This document shows positions 1 to 5,152 of a stretch of 9,343 nucleotides of DNA, in pieces. Source of the DNA: JAWLDB01 sp041686915 (GTDB lineage: Bacteria; Bacillota; UBA994; UBA5500); the NCBI GenBank assembly GCA_041686915.1, contig JAWLDB010000103.1:1-9343 (forward strand). The letters run 5' to 3'. The notes beneath the pieces were generated by a model, which did no database searches, was not told the origin of the DNA, and saw only the letters and a list, made by a program, of their open reading frames with translations. Each line of letters begins with the position of its first letter. Positions within the stretch are counted from its first letter, which is position 1. Position numbers and translations under genes: made by a program.

Positions 1-314
1 GGCACTCTCTACTATGACGATGCCTACTCGGTGATTACGGGTGTAATCTGGAGTGCGCCGACAGGTGCCAATGCTACAGCGGGTAATCATGTTATCACGG
101 TTGGCGGCTGCAGCGCAGCCAACTACCAGGTGAACCACGTGAACGGGGAGCTGACAGTGGATCAGGCTGAGCTAACGGTCACGGCCGACGACAAGTCCAA
201 GGTCTATGGCGCGGATGACCCGCTTTTCACCTATACCCCGAGTGGCACTCTCTACTATGACGATGCCTACTCGGTGATTACGGGTGTAATCTGGAGTGCG
301 CCGACAGGTGCCAA
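1..314 (+). repeat. 71-bp perfect direct repeat inside the MBG array (1-71 and 244-314)
   Basis: Bases 1-71 and 244-314 are identical, 243 bp (81 codons, one MBG unit) apart. The identity breaks at base 72, and may extend further upstream because the window begins inside the repeat. The following units (409, 649, 889) have clearly diverged. Bases 472-570 and 712-810, for example, are recognisably related but differ at many synonymous positions. The perfect pair therefore looks like a recent unit duplication or gene conversion within an older array. It encodes the GTLYYDDAYSVITGVIWSAP part of the domain. Confidence 0.95.
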
Positions 315-2559
315 AGCCACGGCTGGAACCCATACTATCGTGGCCGGCGGCGGTAGCGCAGATAACTACAGATTGAGCTACGTTGACGGAACGTTAAGCG
401 TAGAACGGGCAGCGCTCACTATCACCGCTGATAACGTGTCCAAATCGTATGGGCAAATGGACCCTCAACTGACCGTGAGCTACTCGGGCTTCCAGTATAC
501 TGACGGCCCATCGGTTGTCTCTAATCTCCAGGTCATCCGCGCGGCCGGCGAGGATGTCAAGGACGGAAGCTACATGATCACGCCTTTTGGGGCAAGCGCA
601 GCCAACTATGATCTCCAGTATGCGGTTGGGAAACTCAACATTAACCCGGCAGGGCTAGTGATTAGCGCCAATGACCAGGCCAAGGTATACGGTGACGAGG
701 ACCCTGAGCTGACCGTCAGCTACTCGGGCTTCCAGAATGCTGATGGGCCGTCGGTGGTCAGCAATCTATTGGTCACCCGCGTAGCTGGCGAGGATGTTAA
801 AGAGGGTGGTTATGCCATTACACCGTCCGGAGCCACAGCCAGCAACTATGCTATCCGCTATGAGCCTGGTACACTCACTATCGGTAAAGCCCAACTCACG
901 GTTACAGCCGATGACAAGCTCAAAGACTACGATGGAGCCCCCTTTGTTGATTTAACTGTCAGCTATCAGGGCCTGGTTAGGGACGAGACTGAGGCCGTGT
1001 TGGCGGGGGCGCTTTCCTTCTCTGGCAGCGCGTCAACAGCTGTTGATCCAGGTGAGCACGAGATTGTGCTTGCTGGATTGGCCTCAACAAACTACGAGAT
1101 AAGTTACGCTCCCGGTAGGCTGACTATCAATCCAAAGACCATCGCTGCAACAGGAATTGGTGCCCACAGCAAATATTACAGCGGAGGTCGCACGGCAGCG
1201 CTTAACACGGCAAACGCTAGACTGCGCGGCGTAGTCGAGGGTGACGATGTCAGCTTAGACACAACCAACGCTAAGGGTGAGTTCGAAACCAGCTTTGTGG
1301 GAGCAAACAAGAAAGTGCTGGTGAGCGGGTTGCTTCTGCTCGGCACTGATGTCCACAAGTACATCCTTGCAGACTACACGACCACAGCTAGTATTCTAGC
1401 CATTCCCGAGCCGGTGATTGTTCAAAACCCGGGTGGTACAGTCACCTATTCCCACAGGGGGGTGGTCACCGTCACTCCCCATGTAGGCTACGTGATCAAT
1501 TACCTGGTAATTGATGGCAGTTCAGTTGGTGCTGTAACAACCTACACAGTGCCAGCTTGGCAAACAGTATCCCGCATTGAGGCGCTATTTGAGTCGCTGG
1601 CAGACCTCATTACCATCAAGCAGGCTAACGGCGGCAGCGTGACACTGAGTCAAGACGGTCTCAGCGTGATTATCACTCCCGATCGGGGCTACCGTATCCA
1701 AGATGTTGTGGTGAACGACGGATCGATTGGTTCGACTAGCAGCTACTTCTTCACCCAGCCCGGTGAGGAGTATACGGTGGAAGCCATCTTCCAGCTGATA
1801 ACCTGCTCCATAGACGTAGTCCATAACGCCGGTGGCAGTGTGGCCGTATCAGAAGACGGGTTGGCAGTGGCCATCATGCCCGATCAGGGTTACATCATTC
1901 AGGACGTCTTCGCAGATGGCACATCGGTCGGGGCAGTGAGCCGCTACCACTTCCCTGAGCCTGGTGAATACCAGGTAGAGGTAGAGTTCACGCCCGTGCC
2001 TCAGATTATTGCTCATCTGACTGATGTGCGTGGTCATTGGGCGAGAGAAGATATAGCCTTTGCGGTGAACCGCGGGCTCCTCGTCGGCACCTCAGCACGC
2101 AACTTCAGCCCGGACACAGCCATCACCCGCGGCATGCTGGTGACCGTGCTGGCGCGTTACCATGGAGGTAAGCCACGTGCACAGGCTACCCAGTTAAGCG
2201 ATGTGTCAACTGGTGCCTGGTATGCTGACAGCGTCGCTTGGGCCGTGGAGAACGGTATAGCGGAAAGCGTTGGCAATAGCATGTTTGTGCCCAACCGGGC
2301 GGCTACCCGCGAAGAGCTGGCGCAGATTGTGATCAACTACTGCCGCTTTGCCCGCATAGAGCTACCGCAGGCAGAGGTGCTGAGCTTCGCGGATATCGAG
2401 CAGGTGTCTCAATTGGCAAGGGCTGCCGTAACTGACATGCAACAAGCTGGACTGATGGTCGGCAAGTCCGGCAACTGTTTCGACCCGCGCGGCACTTTGA
2501 CTCGGGCTGAATTCGCAGCCGTGCTAAGGCGGTTGATTGTCAACATCGTAGGAAACTGA
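1..2559 (+). CDS. SLH-anchored surface protein with MBG/YDG and InlB-like repeats (5'-truncated)
   Basis: The reading frame is open from the first base, so the N-terminus and any signal peptide lie outside the window; 852 residues are visible. Counting from base 1, MBG-type repeats of 80-82 residues begin near residues 56, 137, 217 and 297, with a partial unit before them. Each has the pattern LTVTADDxSKxYGxxDP ... NYxxxYxxGxLxI. Residues 379-470 resemble a YDG-type segment. Three divergent InlB-B-like repeats follow (about 472-532, 535-600, 602-665; GGSV ... P..GY.I.DV...G.SVG). Three SLH modules close the protein (from about 673, 731 and 794), with motifs ITRGMLV, ATREELA and LTRAEFA. SLH modules are known to bind pyruvylated secondary cell-wall polymers, so the protein probably sits on the cell surface with the repeats as a stalk. 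Its ligand is unknown. The first two SLH motifs depart from the classical TRAE. A strong terminator follows the stop. The domain calls are confident; the role is inferred. Confidence 0.93.
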   Translation, partial: GTLYYDDAYSVITGVIWSAPTGANATAGNHVITVGGCSAANYQVNHVNGELTVDQAELTVTADDKSKVYGADDPLFTYTPSGTLYYDDAYSVITGVIWSAPTGAKATAGTHTIVAGGGSADNYRLSYVDGTLSVERAALTITADNVSKSYGQMDPQLTVSYSGFQYTDGPSVVSNLQVIRAAGEDVKDGSYMITPFGASAANYDLQYAVGKLNINPAGLVISANDQAKVYGDEDPELTVSYSGFQNADGPSVVSNLLVTRVAGEDVKEGGYAITPSGATASNYAIRYEPGTLTIGKAQLTVTADDKLKDYDGAPFVDLTVSYQGLVRDETEAVLAGALSFSGSASTAVDPGEHEIVLAGLASTNYEISYAPGRLTINPKTIAATGIGAHSKYYSGGRTAALNTANARLRGVVEGDDVSLDTTNAKGEFETSFVGANKKVLVSGLLLLGTDVHKYILADYTTTASILAIPEPVIVQNPGGTVTYSHRGVVTVTPHVGYVINYLVIDGSSVGAVTTYTVPAWQTVSRIEALFESLADLITIKQANGGSVTLSQDGLSVIITPDRGYRIQDVVVNDGSIGSTSSYFFTQPGEEYTVEAIFQLITCSIDVVHNAGGSVAVSEDGLAVAIMPDQGYIIQDVFADGTSVGAVSRYHFPEPGEYQVEVEFTPVPQIIAHLTDVRGHWAREDIAFAVNRGLLVGTSARNFSPDTAITRGMLVTVLARYHGGKPRAQATQLSDVSTGAWYADSVAWAVENGIAESVGNSMFVPNRAATREELAQIVINYCRFARIELPQAEVLSFADIEQVSQLARAAVTDMQQAGLMVGKSGNCFDPRGTLTRAEFAAVLRRLIVNIVGN

Positions 2560-2576
2560 GATCTCTTGCGGATAGT

Positions 2577-2617
2577 AAAGCAGCCTGTGGGGCTATTCCC
2601 ACAGGCTGCTTTCTTGT
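2577..2617 (+). terminator. Intrinsic terminator of the SLH protein gene
   Basis: A perfect 15-bp stem (2577-2591 with 2598-2612) encloses a 6-nt loop, GCTATT. The stem begins with AAA and ends with TTT, followed by CTTGTC. It starts 17 bp after the TGA stop at 2557-2559. The A-flank and T-flank symmetry means it could also work on the other strand, although no gene converges on it here. Confidence 0.9.
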
Positions 2618-2753
2618 CGCGGCGAGGTTTTAGAAGCTCGAGAGGAAGTAGCGACAGGTTAGGATGTCGACGAGTCCTATTGTGAGGTGCCGGCGAATGT
2701 GCCACTATCAGAGCTATGCATCGCTATCAGACAATGCGCCCCTTGACGCTGCT

Positions 2754-2788
2754 GCGATTGTGGTGCAAATTATACGTCCCCCTGTCCT
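2754..2788 (+). repeat. Palindromic dispersed repeat, copy A (+ orientation)
   Basis: The 27-nt unit is at 2762-2788, with a related 5' flank from 2754 that begins GCGAT. The core AAATTATACGTCCCCC is shared with copies C and D. Terminal arms GGTGCA and TGTCCT can pair with one mismatch and two G-U wobbles. The copy lies immediately 5' of the ATG at 2791 and in inverted orientation to copy B at 3071-3097. Confidence 0.85.
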
Positions 2789-2790
2789 GT

Positions 2791-3054
2791 ATGTTTGGGG
2801 AGCAATGGGTAGCCAAAATCATTGACTGCGAGCTGCGGATTGCGGTGCTGGACTTCATTGACGAGTGCTGGCAGGAACTGCGGCTGACTCCCGCTGATTT
2901 GGAAGAGGAGCTCGCCATGGAGCGGGAAGAATGCGGACAGGAGAACGTCTACATGTTCAGGGACCGGATGATTTGGGTAGAGGAGATGCTCTGGCTTGAG
3001 GCAGTTCTCTTAGCTGCGCGCTTCCGGATACGGCTTGGGTTTATCCGAGATTAG
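2791..3054 (+). CDS. Doubtful small hypothetical protein between inverted repeat copies A and B
   Basis: This is an 87-residue acidic, Leu/Glu/Trp-rich reading frame, for example DECWQELRLTPADLEEELA. I recognise no family. Codon choice in the 3' two thirds looks like that of neighbouring genes, but the start is uncertain. The ATG at 2716 would read straight through repeat copy A. The ATG at 2791 follows the repeat directly and has no ribosome site. The ATG at 2917 has GGAAGAGGAG six bases upstream but leaves only 45 residues. No signal peptide is visible, and the single hydrophobic patch (EAVLLAARF) is too short to be a clear membrane span. It may be a real small protein, a decayed 3' fragment of a larger gene, or a chance frame. 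Copies A and B flank it closely on either side, in opposite orientation. Confidence 0.3.
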   Translation: MFGEQWVAKIIDCELRIAVLDFIDECWQELRLTPADLEEELAMEREECGQENVYMFRDRMIWVEEMLWLEAVLLAARFRIRLGFIRD

Positions 3055-3070
3055 CGAAAGCAGTAGGCTT

Positions 3071-3097
3071 GGGACGGGGGGACGTATAATCTGGGCC
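3071..3097 (-). repeat. Palindromic dispersed repeat, copy B (inverted)
   Basis: Read on the - strand, this 27-nt unit has GGCCCA, then GATTATACGTCCCCC, then GTCCC. It keeps the invariant core ATTATACGTCCCC of the other three copies but is the most degenerate. Its terminal arms no longer pair well, and the GCGA flank is not clearly conserved. On the + strand it carries a perfect TATAAT at 3085-3090, with no good -35 partner at 16-18 bp. Confidence 0.8.
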
Positions 3098-3228
3098 ATT
3101 TCTCAGCCAAGCTGCTTTCTGGGTCTTGTTCTTAGCAGCCACCTCAGTTTGCCGAAGGTATCACAGATAACCGGCAGCCTCGTCCAGAAGACAGATGTTC
3201 TTAGTGGCATACATCCCTAGCGATCGCG

Positions 3229-3255
3229 AAGGGAGCGGGCTTTTCCCGCTCCCTT
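3229..3255. terminator. Hairpin with terminator-like shape, function unclear
   Basis: An 11-bp perfect stem (3229-3239 with 3245-3255, AAGGGAGCGGG and its complement) encloses a 5-nt loop, CTTTT. Only two T residues follow, and they belong to the stem, so the T-tract is weak. If it acts as a terminator it could stop read-through in either direction between copies B and C, ahead of the protease gene. No clear gene ends just upstream. Confidence 0.5.
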
Positions 3256-3290
3256 GGGGTCATTTCGCACAACCTGGCCCTGACTTCACC

Positions 3291-3325
3291 GCGATGGTGG
3301 GACAAATTATACGTCCCCGTGTCCC
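3291..3325 (+). repeat. Palindromic dispersed repeat, copy C (+ orientation)
   Basis: The 27-nt unit is at 3299-3325, with a 5' flank beginning GCGAT at 3291. It is the best-formed copy. The terminal arms GGGACA (3299-3304) and TGTCCC (3320-3325) are perfectly complementary. An internal GTCCC (3313-3317) offers the 5' arm a second partner. It lies about 100 bp upstream of the protease gene, in the same orientation as copy D downstream of it. Confidence 0.85.
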
Positions 3326-3421
3326 AACCGTACCCCAGCCTCCGTGTAGATTTCCGTTGAGCTCAGGATATCTTTGGTATAAGATTGAGTCGTTTGAGCA
3401 AAGGATGGGGGAGCGGCTAAT

Positions 3422-4255
3422 ATGCAGAAGAAGACGGTTAACTACTCGCGTAGGTATGTAGTAACAGCCTATCTGGTGTTCTGGTGCTCAGTCGCTCTGG
3501 TGGCGGCAGCTGTTTTCGCCTCAGGCATGAACATGACTGTAATGCAGTGGGGCAGCGCGGTGGCATCATGGACGCCAACGATGGTGCTCCTAGTGATGTT
3601 CAAGAAGCTATTCCCCGGGATAACCTTGAAGGAATGGCTGAAGCAGGCCTTTGCACCACGGATCAACTTCCGTCTACTCTTCACGGTGTCTGCCGTACTG
3701 GTTATAGCTATGGCTGCATCGGTGTATATTGTTGCTTTGAGAACCGATCAGCCGGTTATGAACATATTAGACCTCTCCTTACCGACTTTGGCATCAGCAC
3801 TGTTTTTCACGCTCATTCAAGGTGCTACTGGTGAGGAAGCCGGTTGGCGAGGTTACTTACAGCCCATTATGGAGCAGAAGGCTGGCGGAGTGATCAAGGG
3901 TTCTCTCTTGGTGGGGCTAGTTTGGTCATTCTGGCATTTGCCACTATGGTTTGCCACCGGGCTGCTAGGCCAGCAGCTCGTGATCTACATAGTGACTTTC
4001 ATCATTGGCAACCTGAGCTTGTCCGTCATGATAGGTACCTGCTATAGCCGCTGTAGAAACCTGTTTGTTCCCATTTGGATTCACTTTGTGTCTAACGCAA
4101 TTGCCACACCGTACATAGGTGACCCAATGGAGATAAGATACTGGCTAGTTTCATGCTACGTGCTGGCAGCCATCAGTTTCGCGCTCTGGCATAGGCTGAC
4201 GGCGGGGAAGGTACAGGGCTCTGTGCAACGCAGTTCCCTGTTAGAGGTAGTCTAG
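3422..4255 (+). CDS. CPBP-family intramembrane metalloprotease (CAAX/Abi type)
   Basis: This 277-residue protein has about seven or eight hydrophobic segments (roughly 12-35, 43-60, 82-106, 118-135, 157-179, 184-206, 214-230, 240-258). The three family motifs are present: EExxxR as E138-E139-A-G-W-R143; FxxxH as WSFWH, with H172; and a late HxxxN as H221-F-V-S-N225. In this family these residues form a membrane-embedded glutamate/histidine metal site. Members cleave prenylated proteins or peptides, process bacteriocins, or confer self-immunity. The substrate here is unknown, and no bacteriocin or peptide gene is visible nearby. The start is supported by GGGGAG at 3408-3412, nine bases upstream. 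The gene stands alone, between direct copies C and D of the dispersed repeat, and ends in a hairpin at 4269-4296. The family call is firm; the role is open. Confidence 0.9.
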   Translation: MQKKTVNYSRRYVVTAYLVFWCSVALVAAAVFASGMNMTVMQWGSAVASWTPTMVLLVMFKKLFPGITLKEWLKQAFAPRINFRLLFTVSAVLVIAMAASVYIVALRTDQPVMNILDLSLPTLASALFFTLIQGATGEEAGWRGYLQPIMEQKAGGVIKGSLLVGLVWSFWHLPLWFATGLLGQQLVIYIVTFIIGNLSLSVMIGTCYSRCRNLFVPIWIHFVSNAIATPYIGDPMEIRYWLVSCYVLAAISFALWHRLTAGKVQGSVQRSSLLEVV

Positions 4256-4268
4256 CTGAACAAAACGT

Positions 4269-4296
4269 ACGGGCGGACCCCCAATGGTCCGCCCGT
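4269..4296 (+). terminator. Stem-loop terminator after the protease gene
   Basis: An 11-bp perfect GC-rich stem (4269-4279 with 4286-4296, ACGGGCGGACC and its complement) has a 6-nt loop, CCCAAT. It begins 14 bases after the TAG stop at 4253-4255. The downstream T-tract is poor (TAGTGATCTC), so it may be a weak or partly factor-dependent terminator. Confidence 0.7.
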
Positions 4297-4493
4297 TAGT
4301 GATCTCAGGGACGCTAACACATAGAGGGGGTTGCTGTACCCCACATCAAGGTAGAGCTCAGTTCGGGATACAGCCATGGAGAACTAGCGGTATACAGCCC
4401 CGACACATGGGTAGCCAAAGCCAAAGGTTTCTTTACCGAATAGCAGCCTGCAAGGTTGGGCATAGATGAGATGAACATAAGGCAGGAGGCAGG

Positions 4494-4527
4494 GCGAGCT
4501 GGGGCAAATTATACGTCCCCCTGTCCT
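4494..4527 (+). repeat. Palindromic dispersed repeat, copy D (+ orientation)
   Basis: The 27-nt unit is at 4501-4527, with a GCGA flank at 4494-4497 (one base closer than in copy C). Terminal arms GGGGCA and TGTCCT pair completely if two G-U wobbles are allowed. The copy ends six bases before the -35 box of the marR promoter. On the - strand it carries a TATAAT element. Confidence 0.85.
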
Positions 4528-4533
4528 AGGGTG

Positions 4534-4562
4534 TTGACAATAATACGAGTACGTAATATTAT
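4534..4562 (+). promoter_or_regulatory. Sigma-A-type promoter of marR
   Basis: A perfect -35 TTGACA (4534-4539), a 17-bp spacer and the -10 TATTAT (4557-4562) match the housekeeping consensus at 11 of 12 positions. Transcription would start near 4569, giving a leader of about 34 nt before the ATG at 4603. Predicted operator 1 fills most of the spacer and operator 2 covers about +3 to +14, so an occupied regulator would block this promoter. Confidence 0.85.
4544..4555. promoter_or_regulatory. Predicted MarR operator 1
   Basis: TACGAGTACGTA lies inside the marR promoter spacer. It matches the palindrome TACGANNTCGTA, perfect at 5121, at nine of ten defined positions. It is followed by ATAT, as is the 5121 site, so a 16-base window (4544-4559) matches 5121-5136 except at three central positions. 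Confidence 0.6.
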
Positions 4563-4570
4563 ATAGTTAC

Positions 4571-4582
4571 TTCGAAGTCGTA
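4571..4582. promoter_or_regulatory. Predicted MarR operator 2
   Basis: TTCGAAGTCGTA lies just downstream of the inferred transcription start. It matches TACGANNTCGTA at nine of ten defined positions. Its centre is 27 bp from that of operator 1, slightly more than two and a half helical turns. Confidence 0.5.
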
Positions 4583-4602
4583 CTAATTAACGGGGGGGCC
4601 CC

Positions 4603-5082
4603 ATGGAACAATTTTTGGACCTGATCTTTGGAAGCGGTCTGGGGTTGGCAGCCTTTAGCCCGGACTTGCTGGATATCGACCAGAAGCTGCCTAAATCAGA
4701 TATCTTCGCCTTGTTCATTCTAAACCGGCGTGGTCAGCTCACTATGAGCGACCTGGCGGCTGAGCTTGGTGCGCCGTTAAGCACGCTTACGGGCATCGCA
4801 GCTCGCCTCACCAAACGCAAGCTGATAGTGCGGGAGAGAGACCCAAACGACCGGCGCAGCATCGTGCTGCAACTAACCCCGGAAGGGCGGGACTTGGCCC
4901 AACATGTGGAGCAGCAGATTGGCCAGTTCATCGGCCGCGTTCAGTCAGCGCTTACGCCGGAGGAACTCAACACACTGCTTGAGCTGATTGGGAAGATAAT
5001 GCGCTCGTTGTCAGTGCGTCCAGGTATCGAACAGCAGCCGGACGCGGAGCAGCGTCCGCGCAAGATCCTGATAGAGGACTAG
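4603..5082 (+). CDS. MarR-family winged-helix transcriptional regulator
   Basis: This 159-residue protein is of normal length for a MarR-family member, which binds DNA as a dimer and is usually released by a small ligand or by oxidation. Residues 47-96 form the winged helix-turn-helix: TMSDLAAELGAPLSTLTG, then a recognition region IAARLTKRKLIVRER, then the family wing signature D80-P-N-D-R-R-S, and LTPEG. Flanking helices (about 1-40 and 97-137) would make the dimer interface. The polar tail (138-159) is probably disordered. There is no cysteine, so a simple thiol redox switch is unlikely. The gene is preceded by a strong promoter and by two candidate operators, suggesting autorepression. Its ribosome site is unusual, a seven-G run at 4592-4598 followed by CCCC. 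It lies 70 bp ahead of the ArsA-like ATPase gene on the same strand, which is its probable target. The ligand is unknown. Confidence 0.92.
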   Translation: MEQFLDLIFGSGLGLAAFSPDLLDIDQKLPKSDIFALFILNRRGQLTMSDLAAELGAPLSTLTGIAARLTKRKLIVRERDPNDRRSIVLQLTPEGRDLAQHVEQQIGQFIGRVQSALTPEELNTLLELIGKIMRSLSVRPGIEQQPDAEQRPRKILIED

Positions 5083-5084
5083 AC

Positions 5085-5103
5085 AGGTGCGCCATGCGCA
5101 CCT
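5085..5103. other. Hairpin between marR and the ATPase gene
   Basis: An 8-bp perfect stem (5085-5092 with 5096-5103, AGGTGCGC and GCGCACCT) has a 3-nt loop, CAT. It starts two bases after the marR stop. The sequence after it (TATCCTAAGG) has no real T-run, so it is more likely a partial terminator, an mRNA-stability element or a processing site than a full stop. It could lower or separate expression of the downstream genes. Confidence 0.5.
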
Positions 5104-5120
5104 TATCCTAAGGCAAATAC

Positions 5121-5132
5121 TACGACATCGTA
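5121..5132. promoter_or_regulatory. Predicted MarR operator 3, upstream of the ATPase gene
   Basis: TACGACATCGTA is a palindrome with perfect 5-bp arms (TACGA/TCGTA) and a 2-bp centre. It resembles the two sites in the marR promoter. It lies six bases before the AGGAGGT ribosome site (5139-5145). No good -35/-10 pair sits around it. The nearest -10-like TAATAT (5131-5136) would start transcription inside the ribosome site, so this site may act as a roadblock to read-through from marR rather than at its own promoter. Confidence 0.6.
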
Positions 5133-5152
5133 ATATATAGGAGGTCATTTAG

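Larger units (their letters stand above)
3055..3421. other. Gene-free stretch holding repeat copies B and C and a hairpin
   Basis: I see no convincing coding frame here. The short open frames lack ribosome sites and overlap the repeats. The stretch holds copy B (- orientation), a GC-rich hairpin at 3229-3255, and copy C (+ orientation), so B and C form an inverted pair about 200 bp apart. Just before the protease gene there is a weak promoter-like pair, TTGAGC at 3357-3362 and TATAAG at 3378-3383. Its 15-bp spacing is shorter than ideal. Confidence 0.6.
4256..4533. other. Intergenic stretch between protease and marR promoter
   Basis: After the protease terminator, bases 4297-4493 hold no convincing gene. 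A short open frame (4284-4469) starts inside the terminator hairpin, lacks a ribosome site and has no recognisable product. I found no tRNA or riboswitch that I could defend. The segment GGTAGCC ... CTTTACC (4410-4435) can fold weakly. Repeat copy D closes the stretch, directly before the marR promoter. Confidence 0.6.

Noticed and set aside
3220..3227. GCGATCGC octamer, as in the cyanobacterial HIP1 repeat.
   Set aside because: I noticed it only once in the window, and nothing else suggests a cyanobacterium.
3195..3461. An 88-codon open frame crossing the protease start.
   Set aside because: It reads through repeat copy C and a hairpin, lacks a ribosome site and overlaps the well-supported protease gene in another frame.
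2805..4419. A 13-base exact repeat ATGGGTAGCCAAA at 2805-2817 and 4407-4419, near repeat copies A and D.
   Set aside because: One 13-base match in 9.3 kb is about what chance gives, and its position relative to the repeats differs (downstream of A, upstream of D).
4297..4440. Partial resemblance to a cyclic di-GMP-I riboswitch (GGGACGC at 4308, ATGGGTAGCC ... TTTACCGAA at 4407-4438), tempting because a diguanylate cyclase is in the window.
   Set aside because: The pieces are too far apart, the conserved P2 loop and tetraloop-receptor sequences are not in the expected order, and no gene start follows closely. A covariance-model search would settle it.
2754..4527. CRISPR array or phage attachment sites to explain the repeated 27-nt unit.
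   Set aside because: The copies are unevenly spaced, in both orientations and imperfect, with no cas or integrase gene in the window.
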